Part shown: positions 1 through 21,463 of the stretch, one piece after another
How positions within the stretch are numbered: the first letter of the stretch is position 1
Layout of the letters: each line of letters starts with the position of its first letter
NCBI RefSeq assembly: GCF_021347895.1
Contig: NC_067125.1
Span: 4,978,268-5,042,267, forward strand
Source: Acanthochromis polyacanthus
Lineage: Eukaryota > Chordata > Actinopteri > Pomacentridae
Length of the DNA stretch: 64,000 bases
Reading direction: 5' to 3'
Notes under the pieces: model-generated
Databases searched by the model: none
What the model saw: only the letters and a program-made list of their open reading frames with translations
Told to the model about the DNA's origin: nothing
Program-made: the position numbers and the translations under genes

Positions 1-458
1 AGGCAGTATAAGGCACGGCTGACTGACAATCAAACATGTGAACACTGAGGAATTCAGGCACATTAAATTCTTAAAAAACAGGCTCTTTAACTATATGCAT
101 TTTATTGACAGGCTGTGCCCAGAATGCACTTTTCTACAATAGTAGCACTTTAATTGATGTTATTTTACTATATTGTTTTTTAAACGTCTGTATTTTTTTG
201 TCTTTTATCTGTGGGACAACGGATGGAAATTAGCCTTGTGCTAAATCTGACGTATTTTCTGCAACCTTGTGTAAACTATTATGAGTTGTATGTTCATTAA
301 TATACAACAAACGTCACTGTTCTACAGCTTCAACAAAAACCGAACATTTAGAGCCAGATCAGAGCTGTTAAAGCGCTTAATTATTAAGTGCTTCTTATAA
401 TTTAATCCTTGGTTGTCATTTAATGTGATGAAATACTTTAAGATAAGCTGCAGTCAAC
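1..458. other. AT-rich non-coding stretch, probably cep295 intron
   Basis: No coding exon, RNA gene or clear repeat boundary is seen. Because cep295 exons are read on the minus strand at 1253 and above and the rest of that long protein must lie to the left, this stretch is most likely intronic. It ends at the target duplication of the next element (450-458). Confidence 0.4.
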
Positions 459-1033
459 TAGCCTAGCCGTGCAAGACAACCCACGGCAACGAATTTAATT
501 CTCTGCCAGGGTGGGTCTAGTTACCCTCCATAAGGCTCGAGGCTGGATTCTCCTAAAACTGGCCGGACCAATCACCATGAAGTGTAGAGTCAGAAGGCGG
601 GCGTAACGAAGTGACGACAGAGGCACGACGATTCTGACAGAAACAACCGGCGCACAATAAACAGTTATCTTTCGACTCGGCTTTGGCCACAGCCCTTAAA
701 GATTTGAAGCTAAAATTCAACTTGAAAGATAAACAAAAGACGGCACTGAAGTGTTTCATTGAGAAGAAAGACGTATTTGGACTTATGCCGACGGGATATG
801 GCAAATCCTTAATATACCAGTTGGCTCCGCTGGTTGGGAAGCTAATGGGACTTAGCCACAATCCGCCGGTGCTCTCGGAACTACGTCAGCCTATTCGTTG
901 TGCTGATTGGTTGTATACCTACCCAATTGCTGCAGAGGGATTTGATAGACAACCTTTTAGCCCGCCTCCCTCCCTGTCAAGCGTCCCTAGACCCTTGTGC
1001 CGTCAGAAACATGGGTGTAGCGTGGCTAGGCTA
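459..1033 (+). mobile_element. 575-bp TIR element carrying a RecQ-like helicase fragment
   Basis: The element begins TAGCCTAGCC (459-468) and ends GGCTAGGCTA (1024-1033), a perfect 10-bp terminal inverted repeat. Weaker inverted similarity continues inward, with GGGTCTAG near both ends. It is flanked by identical 9-bp sequences GCAGTCAAC at 450-458 and 1034-1042, read as the target-site duplication. A 9-bp duplication suits Mutator-like elements; an 8-bp hAT-type reading makes the ends asymmetric. No transposase is encoded. The interior holds a reading frame with a Walker A motif like RecQ helicases, so this is a non-autonomous element that captured a gene piece. It lies in what is probably a cep295 intron. 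Confidence 0.65.
683..865 (+). pseudogene. RecQ-like DNA helicase N-terminal fragment
   Basis: One frame is open from 638 to 1144. Its first part reads like the start of a superfamily 2 RecQ-type helicase: a basic stretch (KLKFNLKDKQ), then KDVFGLMPTGYGKSLIYQLA, where GYGKS is the Walker A (motif I) ATP-binding loop. Similarity ends near 865, before motif Ia. There is no ATG in the open frame upstream of the motif (a TTG lies at 683), and no DEAD/DEAH box or later helicase motif follows. It cannot encode an active helicase. Its position between inverted repeats suggests a captured first exon. The family call rests on motif I and its surroundings only. Confidence 0.6.
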
Positions 1034-1252
1034 GCAGTCAACTGTAATGTTTGTGGCTTCACAACCAACAAAATGATGAAGACAACGATTGACTGTAAGA
1101 AACTCACTTTCCTGTTTCCTTCAGTGTTTCTAAAATGTGATTAAACAGCCGTCACTGGATACACAACACACACATTTAACTTTTTAAGTGAAGAGTGCAC
1201 AAACATCATTCATGTCCTGTGAGCCACGAAAGCAGAAATCATAATGTTGTAC

Positions 1253-4200
1253 CCGTTTCTTTCTTTCTTCTTCAAATTCTTGGATTCTGTCGGCCAAAAC
1301 ATCAGAGAGTGAAGCGTCTGTTGCAGCTGTCAAACACAAGAAAAATACAAAGTTATTATCCTCTAATAGCAGCTAAACTTTTAAACAAAGGGGTGTAAAT
1401 GTGGAGAACATAACTGAAATAGTCACCAGTGTGTAGTTATGGAAATACATGACAAACAATGAAAGCAGAGTAAACGTATCTAGATGAATGTTTTCACAGT
1501 TCAGTGACTGACTTACCAGGTGGAGAGAGTTCACGGGGCTCTGAAGGTTTGTCCTTCTCCTCGGCGGTCAGAGATCCTGTTTCGATGGACGTGTCTCGCT
1601 CTGGGATCTGGTCTGAGATGACGGTCGGTGAATCGGCTGCAGGGACTCGGCTGCTGCTGGTCCACTGGTTCCTCTGATTCCTGATGCGATCCAGGAGTTT
1701 CTTCAACGCCCGTCGAGGAGCAGGTCTGGACGGCTCCGCTGCAGGTAAAGAAAAATGCTGAATATATGCCTGGCTTAGGGTGAGGAAATGACGTCAAGAT
1801 TAGCACTGAAGAACTAACAAAAATCTGAAACGACAACAAACAAATATCTGTGTATTGATTTTGTGTAAAGTTTATTTAAAACAAACCATGTAGCTTTGGT
1901 CATAAATCTGACGTTTCTGTTCACCTTCAGCAGATGTTTCCTGCTCAGTGCTGCCAGCGTCCTCCTCAGTGTCATGTTGTGTGTTTATTTCATCCAGTGT
2001 AACATCCAGTTCCTGGTCCTGGGTTCCTGTAGACGGAGCTGGAAGAGGTTCAGGCACCAGCCGGACCACCAAGTCTCCTTTAACTCCTGGAATCAGACAC
2101 AGGTAAGATCTGAGAGAGTGCATCAACAGAAAGCTAAAAACTGAAGGATTTACAGGGAAACGCCACAACACTACGCAGTCCTTACTCCTCTCTCCGGTGT
2201 ACATGTCCTCAAAGGCAAACTCCATCTCCCTCTGGAAGTCCTCCCTCGTCTCCTGCCTCTTGTAGAGAGGCTGGAAGATCTGAGGAGGCATCTGTGACAC
2301 CTGCTGTCTCCTCCTCAGCAGGTCCGTCTGCTGCATGTGCTCCAGTTCAACCATCAAACGCTCACGATCCTGCAAGAACACATCAGGTGCTAAAAGCTGC
2401 ACTTTGTATAATCTCCTAAAACATTTCATTTCATCGGCAACATGAAAAATCAGCATTCTGATACGAGGCCTGCTGTAGAGTTTTGGATGACTATGATGTG
2501 ACAAAACTGTCATTTATAGAGACAGAAATCCATGTCCGTCCACAGATACAAACTACTGCCATCTTTTATTACTTAAGGAGTCATTCTTCTTACTTTGATT
2601 AATGCTGCTGTCAGTCAACAGCTATGGAACCAGAAAAGCAAAATTTCACAAACAAGGTATTTGACTTGTTTGACTTTTTTGTTTCTCGCCTTTGCCATTT
2701 TGTATGTCATTTTTGGAATATTTTGTCTTGTTTTTTTTTTTTTTTGTCTGACTTTTGTCGTTTTGATCATAAAGTAAAACACTACATCATTGTCTTCCAG
2801 CTACCTGTGACTAAATGTTGTGTTCTTTTGTAGACACTCTGTGATCTGGAAGTTGTAATGTGGAAATGATAAACTGAGGAATAATGTTGTTGAAATTGAA
2901 TTCATTTTTCTTAAGAATTTTCAGGTTGTTCATGGTGTTTTGGAAAAAAGATAATTCCTTAAATTTGAACTTTTTGCACTAAAACAAAGGAATAATTTGG
3001 AGTTATTGTTGGTATTTAAAAATTGGTTCAAATTGGTTTGAATGTGGCCCCTGAACTAACATGAGTTTGACACTCCTGCTTTATCAGATATAAATAAAAC
3101 ACTCAGGTGTCTATTTGTTCATCAGGTAAAAGCAAAGTTGTACCTGAACAAGCTGTTCCCTCCTCAGAGCCTCCCTCCCCCTGAGACGAGCTTTCTCCAG
3201 CTGCTCCTCCCTCCTCCTCTTCTCCTCCCTCTGGAGGTCATGCAGTCTCTTCACCTCCAGCTCAGCTTCTTCACGGGCGTTAGGCTGCAGACACATGTAG
3301 AGATTAGGAGAGGGGCTGACGAACCACAGGGTTAGCTGTCGACATGAATCAGAAGGTTTACCTGCTCTGTGTCCAGCTCTCTGTCCACTGCACTTTCTGG
3401 CATGTGGTAATGAGTGGCAGCGAAGGCGCTCACATCAGATCTCTTTACTACATGTGGCTTCTTGGGATTGATGCTCTGATTGGACAAGAAAAAGCAACAT
3501 TACTGTGATTGTACCCATAAACCTCAACTAAGAAACAGAGAGAACCTGAGCTTTATTTAGTGAATGAGACTCAATCAAGTCAGCTTATGTTCTAAAGATC
3601 AGCCCTGTTTGTCTAAAGAGGTGAAATTGATCTTAGAAAATTTTAGATCAGGTGTTTTTTTTTGTTTGTTTGTTTGCTACAGCCAAAACTTAATTCTGTG
3701 AGACCTTTTTGACAATTTGTCGAACTAATTCTTACCAAAAACTAAAATGAGTGACTTAATCCAGGTGGCTTGTTGGGTCATTTTAAAACAGTGTAATTAT
3801 TTTGAATGTTCAGGCAAATCACCTGAATGGGGTTTGGGGGAGGCGGTGGGAGGCTGGACACCTTTGCTGATCTTTCCTTCTCTGCCTGCAGAGCCTTTTT
3901 CCTGGCACTGATGAATCTACAGAGAGGCAAAGGAATAAAGTTCTGTTAATTCTGATGGAATTCGAGCATGCTGACATCTTCAAAGCTTGTGTCTGTGATG
4001 CTGCTCACTGGTTTTGTCTCTCATGGTTTTTAATCTTCTGTGATTTCAGCTCCTTCAGGGCTTCTCGATAACGCTCCTCTGCTTTGGCGTGATTTTCCTC
4101 CTCCCTCTGAGCGATGGCCGCCAGGTCGGGTTCCTGACATGAGAAGTAAAAATTAACCACTTTATTTAACTTCATGTATGATTAGAATCGTGTGGTTTTG

Positions 4201-6111
4201 TCACAGTCACACAGTCTCCTTTATTTGACCTTAAATAATCTCAGTAACTGTCTCAGAATTGATCTTAAATCTTGTTTACACAGAGAAACTACCTCAGAGT
4301 AACTTCAACGTCTGTAAGGCTGGTACAGCTTCATCAACAGCAATAATTCTACAAGAGAAACTAACTATTGAAGATTAGATATAGTTGATATTTAGATTTG
4401 TTTTTAAAGCAGCCTTTTCTTACATTTTCCTTTGCACTCCGGTGCCCCTGACCAAGAAGCTGGAGGCTCTCCTGGTATAACCTCTCCAGTTTATGGAGTT
4501 TCTCCCTCTGCTGTCGCTCCCAGTCCAGCCTCAGCTCCTCCTCCAGCTGTTTCAGTTCCTGCTGCTGTTTCTGCTCAACCTCTCGGCAGATCTGCTGTGC
4601 AAAGTGCCGCTGCTGCTCCCGTACCTGGACGTCAAAATGTACAGTCTTAGAATATCAGCTGAGCTTAAAAACTTTCACAAACAGGTGTTTTTTTTTCTCA
4701 GGAAGATGGCTAAAAAACAAAACAAGCCTTATATTAAAATCTGGGTCATGAATGCGACTAATCAAATCAGGACAGACTTTTGTTGTAGATCAACAATGAA
4801 CTCAGACTAATAGAAATGAACTCAGCCTTTGTGAACTCAGGTAACTAATTTTATTGCAAGTCATTTGAATTATGCCATAATGGGTTAAGCCCGGTGAGAT
4901 GAGTGTTTCTTCGTACCATCAGTGCTGCAAAATAACAGTGAAAAACTTCTGTTTTAGTGCAAGAAAATTAGATTTTTGGCATTTTATGTTAGCTAAGGTT
5001 CTCCTTCAGTTAGAAAAAAGTACAATCTCCATATTTTAACATCACTAGCTGGCCACATTCAAATGGATTGTCTCCATCTTTTGTTTTTATATCTCATTCT
5101 TTAGTTTGATCTGACTGACTTGTAGTTTGTGATTTTGTTAGATAATAATCAAAATTGCAATGTGACTAAGTGAAAAATCCAAATCACAGGAGCTGCATTT
5201 TTTTGCTAAAGCTATAAAATGTCACTGAGCACAAACATACATGAAGCATTGTGATGCTACAGAGATAGAGATTTAGCGGACTACAAATCATATTCTTGAG
5301 ATGTGGAGGAACATGCTTGTTTGGTACAGACTGCAGCAAAAATGCCATAATTTTTACCTTCAGTTGAGGTTTTGATCAAAAACTACTCCCAGGTTTCTGG
5401 TTGAGTGCTTCATTTTCACTGGTAGTGGTCCAACATAGGGGCTGATATTGCTCTAGACATTTTTATACAGGGCTACGTAGTGGTTAGCACTTTAGCCTTG
5501 CAGCAAGAAGATCCCCGGTTCAAATCCCGGCCTGGGCCTGGGATCTTTCTGCATGGAGTTTGCATGTTCTCCCTGTGCATGCGTGCACTCCGGCTTCCTC
5601 CCACAGTCCAAAAATATGCTGAGTTTAATTGATTACTCTAAATTGCCCGTAGATGTAAATGTGAGTGTGAATGTTTGTCTGTCCCCTGCCTTCGCCTGAG
5701 TCAGCTGGGATAGGCTCCAGCGACACAAGTGAGGATAAAGCGGTGAATAGAGAATGGATGGATGGATATTTTTATACAGAGGTAAATAAGACACACAATT
5801 GGGACTATAAGTGGTAGGACACAATAACAACATGATAACAACAACATGCAACTCGTGTTCATGGCGTAGGTAGAAATTTGAAGGAAGTGACGAACCGGGG
5901 TGACTTTTTCAAACATAATTTATCAGACAGAATCACCTGAGAGCAAACAAAGATTAGAACTGCCCTCAGGTGAAGGAAACCGTCTGTGAATCAGAAATCG
6001 CACTGATCCTACCTGCTGTATTCGCAGTTTCCTCCTCCTTTCGCATTCCTCTCGTATAATGCGAGCCTCTTCGTTGGGGCTCAGTCTCAGTTTGGACACT
6101 TTTCTCTTCAT
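1253..6111 (-). CDS. cep295: CEP295 centrosomal protein, N-terminal exons (3-prime end beyond window)
   Basis: CEP295 is a coiled-coil centriole protein of the proximal centriole wall and lumen, needed for centriole assembly and conversion to centrosomes. Ten coding exons are read on the minus strand, all with GT/AG borders and compatible phases: 6111-6013, 4624-4424, 4133-4009, 3916-3823, 3475-3362, 3284-3144, 2369-2186, 2086-1925, 1738-1517, and probably 1326-1253 (472 codons in all). The start at 6111 gives MKRKVSKLRLSPNEEARIIR, followed by a basic, Glu/Arg/Gln-rich helical region. Vertebrate landmarks are SLPPPPP at the end of exon 4, KMPPQ-like SQMPPQ and EMEFAFEDMY in exon 7, PEPLP in exon 8, and KKLLDRIRNQRNQW in exon 9. 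The family protein is over 2,000 residues, so most of it lies to the left of the window. No frameshift or stop is seen. Exon 10 is the least certain. Confidence 0.9.
5471..5767 (+). mobile_element. tRNA-headed fish SINE with 12-bp target duplication
   Basis: The head contains Pol III-type signals: an A-box-like GTAGTGGTTAGCAC and a B box GGTTCAAATCC. The body is the segment common to fish genomes around GTTTGCATGTTCTCCCTGTG, and the tail ends in GATGGATG repeats. It is bracketed by ATTTTTATACAG at 5459-5470 and 5768-5779, an exact 12-bp duplication that shows retrotransposition. It lies in cep295 intron 1. Related copies are at 12.0-13.0, 41.0-41.35 and 54.3-54.65 kb. Confidence 0.85.
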
Positions 6112-6729
6112 TTTCTTCAGATAAACAGGAGGACATTTCCCAAAAGACAGCAGCACTGCTAGCGCTGATGGCTAATGTGAGCTAGCTTCACATTGTTACA
6201 GGCGCTCACCAACGGAGACCTTTAAAAGTGACATTTTAAACAAATACGTATCGATTAACACAAAAGACCGAAAAAAGTGCGGAAATGAGTTATTGAAAGT
6301 TTTGTTTATCACCTAAAAACCATGTCAACCTGAAAAAACGGACGCATTTTTGTCCTAAACGTCACATCCGGTGGTTTAAATTGCCCGCCGTATCCTTTCC
6401 TACTGAGGAAATGTTGGTTCCTACCATCGATCTTATGTGTTCCTACTCACAATATGTACGTTATTAAAATCAGTTTTCTATTGAATTTACATCAGATATA
6501 AAATAAAACACAATCTGAAAATGAAAATAGACTTTAAAGAAAGTAAAATGAAGCACTTAAAGATGGAATCAGCTTCAGAGTTTGGTTCGCTTCATGCAGG
6601 GGACGGTAGAGAAGCTACACTGTTTTCTGTGTTGGGAGCAAAGAATGAGCTGTTTACAGCGCTGCTGATAAATATAACACAACTCCACGGAATAGCCGTT
6701 TATATTCGTGACTGCAGTAAATAGAAAAG
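6112..6729. promoter_or_regulatory. Shared upstream region of cep295 and med17 with candidate med17 5-prime UTR exon
   Basis: The cep295 start codon is at 6111 on the minus strand. The med17 coding exon at 8385 is preceded by a strong acceptor (pyrimidine-rich, ending TCAG at 8384), so med17 must have an upstream non-coding exon. A consensus donor AAAAG|GTAAGA sits at 6729/6730 and could end that exon. This would put both transcription starts within about 500 bp, in a segment with several CpG sites (around 6180-6400). Head-to-head sharing of a promoter is inference; no TATA box or initiator was identified. Confidence 0.4.
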
Positions 6730-8384
6730 GTAAGATTCACACTAATAAAATGGTATCCTGCCATTTAAACTGCACTTTCGAATTTATGAGTTTTCATTTA
6801 ACCTGTAAAATTAGCATGAGGCTAACATTTGCTAGCACTACTAGCTAGACGCATCCGTTCAGAATCAAAAGCAGCCGTCGTTGGATATAGAAAATAATTT
6901 AATGTATGAAAGACAAGCATTTCATCTAACAGTTAAAGCAATAGTTCCATAACAGCCTGTTATGTGCTGCATTATCATAAACCAAACGACATGTCTGAAC
7001 TCATGTCACGATACCAGAATTCTAACTTTGATATAATAAACGACAAAACCTAGAACTTTTTTGTTTTAACTGAAAAAGAAATATGTCAACATCAATCCAA
7101 GGCAATGGAGGTAGTGAAAATAAGCCACATTATTGAATTGTTCAGCCACAGTTCGCTAAAACTGGAGAGATTTCTTATTTGTTTGACCTCTTTACAATGT
7201 TTTATACCTCTTCTGTTTATAAAAGGTGGAATCCTTGCAGAGGTAAATGCAGCAGTGCTTTAGTGCACATTTTAATCCCCCATTTCCGCTCTTTCTGCAA
7301 TTCATTTGTGTATATATTTTTACATTTTGTGTTTTAGCATCCTGATGTGCATTTTTTCTTATTATATTCTTATTTATGTTGTGTATATATAGTGTAGGTA
7401 TTTTATGTCTTAATTTATAAATGTGTTCTCTTTCTTTTCTTACTGTCATTTTGCTGCTATGACATTGCAAATTTCCCAGCATGGGACTAATAAAGGATAT
7501 TCTACTCTATTCTTTTTGCAGGAATTGAGTTGGGTTAGGCTGATGTTTATTGATCTGTGTATTTGTGAATAGCTGGTTCTTAGCTTGACAGTTATCATAA
7601 CATTATCATTACCAGAGTGAAAGCTGTGTTTACATATAGAGCTGTATGCCACATTGGTGTTAGACAAAAAGATGAAATCAGGTTAAACAGTTATCATTTC
7701 TCTCAGCTCGTTGCCATGGGAAACTTCCTAAAATAGTGAAAAATGTTTGAATCACACTTGTCTGAATTGTATTTCGAGGGCATAATGTACCTATGTTATG
7801 TATCACATTTACTAACTTGTTCTGTGAATCCTTGAACAAATCGGCACGTCTCTCAGCAAGAGCATCTTTTGCAGACCTGCCTTTGTGGCGTCTACTTAAG
7901 CGACATAATTACATATTTTGCTTTACCTCTGCTGCATCAACAAGCTGTGCACTACTGGCATCAGCGCTAGGATTTGTCTTTGACAGCTGCCAGAGAGAAA
8001 AAGCAGCTCTTCCCTGACCACTGTAGAGCGCTGTAAGCACACACTACCCTTCTGTCACACAAAGATGTCAAACATGTAGAATGCTGCCCTCAGCACTAAT
8101 ACTGCTGATTAATTAATACATTAGCGTTAGTAAAATTGGACTTGGTACCATTTTTACCATTATAGTGTTGATGTTTTGTGCAACACTAGACTGGTTTTGA
8201 TTTCTTTCTCATCTTTAATCATCCCATGAAGTGGATCTATATCTGTCCTGATCTTACTCAAACTGGCTTCAACAGATATCAGAGTAGAAAGTTCAGTTTG
8301 CAGAGCCCCTCTGAGATGAAATGCCTTCTGTTGTCCTGTGTCAGCTTGATGATTTATTCTCTCTGCTTGTCCTTCTGTCCTCAG
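6730..8384 (+). other. Proposed med17 first intron; AT-rich with a LINE-type 3-prime tail
   Basis: No coding exon is seen. Around 7455-7510 the sequence contains the motif GGGACTAATAAAGGATATTC, which resembles the 3-prime ends of fish non-LTR elements (similar tails occur at 42490-42535 and 62485-62515). The rest is AT-rich. Confidence 0.35.
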
Positions 8385-8394
8385 GTGAGTCATC

Positions 8395-17256
<8,862 letters not shown>

Positions 17257-17590
17257 ATAAACCAAACGCTGAACCTGGACGCCCAGCAGCTCTCCAGAGA
17301 AACCTCCGATTTCCTTTTTGTAAAAACATTTGACTCCTTTTTAGTGCAGCTGCTGTAATCTCGTTTCCACGTACAGTAGCATCCGCTGCCTGCTCTGTTT
17401 CTGAAGGTGTGCAGTGTTTGTACACCTCACACGGTTTGATTTGAAATAAAAAGCAAAGTCTCAGGGTGAACAGCCGGAGAGTTTCTGGATTATCAAAACA
17501 CTTTCAATCTGAACCTTCAGTTTTATAAATAAACGAGCCTTAAGTGTAACCTCCATCAGCTCATGGGTTGAAAATAAAGACAACAAGAAA
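17257..17590 (+). terminator. med17: med17 3-prime UTR and polyadenylation signals
   Basis: Canonical AATAAA lies at 17445-17450, 190 bp after the stop codon, and another about 17574. Either could end the mRNA. Confidence 0.6.
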
Positions 17591-18213
17591 ATCACTTGAG
17601 TTTAGACAATAAATATGTATTGTGTCCCAGTGTCATCTGTGATGTATTTGCATTCATTCCAGTCCTCCGCAGTGAGCTGTAAATGCAGGTGGATTCAGTA
17701 GAAAATGTAAACATGCTTTAGGTTTTTCATAATTATGTTTTTTTCCTATTTACACCACATCTCTTGTGTTTCAGCCCTGGGCAGCCTCAGGTGTGTTTTC
17801 ATGCCGAGGCTCAGACTGGCGTCGGTCCAGAGGCTGCAGCTCCGTCACATCGTTTTCTGCACAAAAAGAAGATTAAACTGTCAATTCAAAGACCGACAGT
17901 AACAAAACACAGCCTTGGGACGGAGCATGGCAGACATTTGTACTGAGACACTCCTTTATTTAGACACAAGAAATGGCATCGGCCCACATTCACGCCCAGC
18001 TAACCACTAGAAAGAACCTGAGTAAACAATGCCGAGCAAACAAACCACATGTATACGTTTTCAAAATGCACATTATTTCAAGTGGCAGCACCTCCCACAG
18101 GAAAACCTACTGCTCAGAGTTTGCTGATCTATAGCTCAGGAGACAACAATGTTCTTCTCATTTAGGCTTTGTTTTAGTTTGGATTTTGTCTGATATGATT
18201 CTCATTGTGTATA
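17591..18213. other. Intergenic DNA between med17 and a Tc1 element
   Basis: No gene recognised. A 60-codon frame at 17764-17946 has no recognisable domain and is probably chance. Confidence 0.4.
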
Positions 18214-19848
<1,635 letters not shown>

Positions 19849-19850
19849 TA

Positions 19851-20050
19851 CACACTCTCTCACACACAAAGATGTCATGATTACTTTGAACATAGACTAA
19901 TAAAACATTTCACCCCTTCAGAAACTGCTGCCAATAGATGAGCTCTTCCTTACATACCTGTCTACTGGCTGCACCCAGAGGGAACTGGGCCATCGATTTA
20001 ACATCCACTGAACAACAGCCAGTAGAATAATTGTGACCTTGGCCAACTTT
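19851..20050. other. Short spacer between Tc1 and L1
   Basis: Contains a CACA run and no recognised gene. Confidence 0.4.
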
Positions 20051-20052
20051 CT

Positions 20053-20286
20053 CTACAGCCTTTTGGGCTCCATCTGTACCTGGATGTCAAAAATGTCATC
20101 TCCCCATTGTGTGGACCAAAATGTGACATCTTCAGCTTTGGAATGAGTTTCTTGTAGAAAGACTATATTAGCATTCTTCCCTTTACAGAACAAAAAGAAG
20201 CTTTTCCTCTTGGTTATATCTCTGAGACCCCTTGCATTAATAGATATGAAAGAAATGTCATCTTTTAGATGAAACATACAGCACAA
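20053..20286 (-). pseudogene. L1 ORF2 endonuclease start, truncated
   Basis: The frame reads ISINARGLRDITKRKSFFLF and then IVFLQETHSK, the first two conserved boxes of the apurinic-type endonuclease domain of L1 ORF2 (the Asn and Glu metal/catalytic positions are present). It breaks after about 65 codons; the rest of the endonuclease, reverse transcriptase and C-terminus are absent. Confidence 0.75.
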
Positions 20287-20435
20287 AAACTGAATGGAGT
20301 TATCATAACTGTTTTAGAACAAAAATTAGGTGTTACGTAGAATACTTATCATTTGCAGTAGCAGAACCTTGAGAACATCAATTGTTCATCAAAAACTCAC
20401 TTGCTTGCAGGCTTAGATGTCCTGCATTGATGTGA

Positions 20436-21263
20436 CTATGGTATGACTCTCTGTCCATTAATGAAAGCATGGGGGCCTCGGAACATAGTCTTATGTCCTG
20501 CCTTCCTCGCTCGTTCAACTTTTGGCCAAACAGCCCGTCGTGCCTCTCTGTCAGTTTTGGTGAGATCTTCTGCAAAACAAATGTTGAGCTCTCTGCAGAC
20601 GAGGTGTTGTTTGGTGGTTCGCCAGAGTTCATCTCTGAAGTGCCTTCCAGTGAAGTGCATGATGATCTGATGGGGACGGTCGGTGACGTTTGGTCCTAGA
20701 CGATGCACAGAGTCAAGGATGAAGTTCATGTTCTCCTTCCAGTGTGGGACAATCTTTCCGAGGACGTCCTTGATGATCTGATGAATGTTTTCTTCCTTTT
20801 CTTCCTTCAGGCCATTTAGTCTTAGGTTCCATCTCCTTTGGTATCGCTCCATTTCTGCAGTTCTCTCTCCCAACTCTGTGTTTTTCTCTCTGAGTTTTTT
20901 CACTTCTATTGTCAATTCTTTGTTTTTTTCTTTGCATTCTTTAATTTCGGCTGAATTAAATTCAACTGCATTTGCGATGTTGCCCATGGTGATTGTGTTC
21001 TGTTTCAATTCTAATTTGAATTCCTCCATCATATTTTTAAGTGACCCAATCGCTGCCAGAATTGCAACAGTTGAGGCATTTCCATTCTCCTCTTCGACAG
21101 TAATGTTCTCCTCTCCTCTTTGTTTTTTCAGTGGAGCTGATGGTTTGGATGGAGATGCTAGAGAGTTCTTTACGCCTTTGGCGTTTGTTTCCATGTTCTC
21201 TGGTCCCGGGCCACAGTAATCGTGTTGTAGGAGAGCTTTAGCTTTACCGCTACTTTTAGCCAT
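20436..21263 (-). CDS. L1 ORF1 protein (RNA-binding nucleoprotein)
   Basis: ORF1p coats L1 RNA as a trimeric chaperone. The 275-codon frame begins MAKSSGKAKALLQHDYCG. It has a polar N-terminus, a predicted coiled coil at about residues 65-140 rich in Glu/Lys/Leu heptads, then an RRM-like core starting near YQRRWNLRLNGL (141-152), and a C-terminal part with RPHQIIMHF (197-205) and AVWPKVERARKAGHK (244-258). This layout fits fish L1/Tx1-clade ORF1. The frame is intact although the element is not. Confidence 0.8.
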   Translation of the reverse strand: MAKSSGKAKALLQHDYCGPGPENMETNAKGVKNSLASPSKPSAPLKKQRGEENITVEEENGNASTVAILAAIGSLKNMMEEFKLELKQNTITMGNIANAVEFNSAEIKECKEKNKELTIEVKKLREKNTELGERTAEMERYQRRWNLRLNGLKEEKEENIHQIIKDVLGKIVPHWKENMNFILDSVHRLGPNVTDRPHQIIMHFTGRHFRDELWRTTKQHLVCRELNICFAEDLTKTDREARRAVWPKVERARKAGHKTMFRGPHAFINGQRVIP

Positions 21264-21463
21264 ATTGTACGTCGTGTTCGGAGATACTTACAGAATACTG
21301 AACAGTTCTGACTTGACTTCGTTAGGTTTTACAGCCTTCATAGAGACATTACGTGAGTTTTGAGTCCGTATTATCCAATTTTCAAGGTTTGCTACTCGGA
21401 GCTGGTTACAGGGTGGCTGGTCCCTCCGCCATCTTGCCCGGAACCCCAATCCTCCGTGCACCA

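Larger units (their letters stand above)
20050..21455 (-). mobile_element. L1-type retrotransposon, 5-prime complete, ORF2 cut short
   Basis: On the minus strand the element starts near 21455 with a 5-prime UTR containing GGGCAAGATGGCGG, then a complete ORF1 (21263-20436), a short spacer, and the beginning of ORF2 (20286). Similarity is lost near 20055, so reverse transcriptase, the rest of ORF2 and the 3-prime tail are missing. L1 copies usually lose the 5-prime end, so this loss probably reflects a later deletion or rearrangement. Confidence 0.75.

Noticed and set aside
553..861. Minus-strand 102-codon frame opposite the RecQ fragment
   Set aside because: It is a shadow of the helicase-like frame and has no recognisable domain.
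5471..5545. tRNA gene
   Set aside because: This is the head of a SINE with a 12-bp target duplication, not a stand-alone tRNA.
1253..6111. A small Cajal body RNA in a cep295 intron, as in human
   Set aside because: Human CEP295 hosts SCARNA9, but no H/ACA or C/D box structure could be identified by eye in these introns.
6521..6724. 67-codon plus-strand frame upstream of med17
   Set aside because: No domain and no family match; the interval is better explained as promoter and 5-prime UTR.
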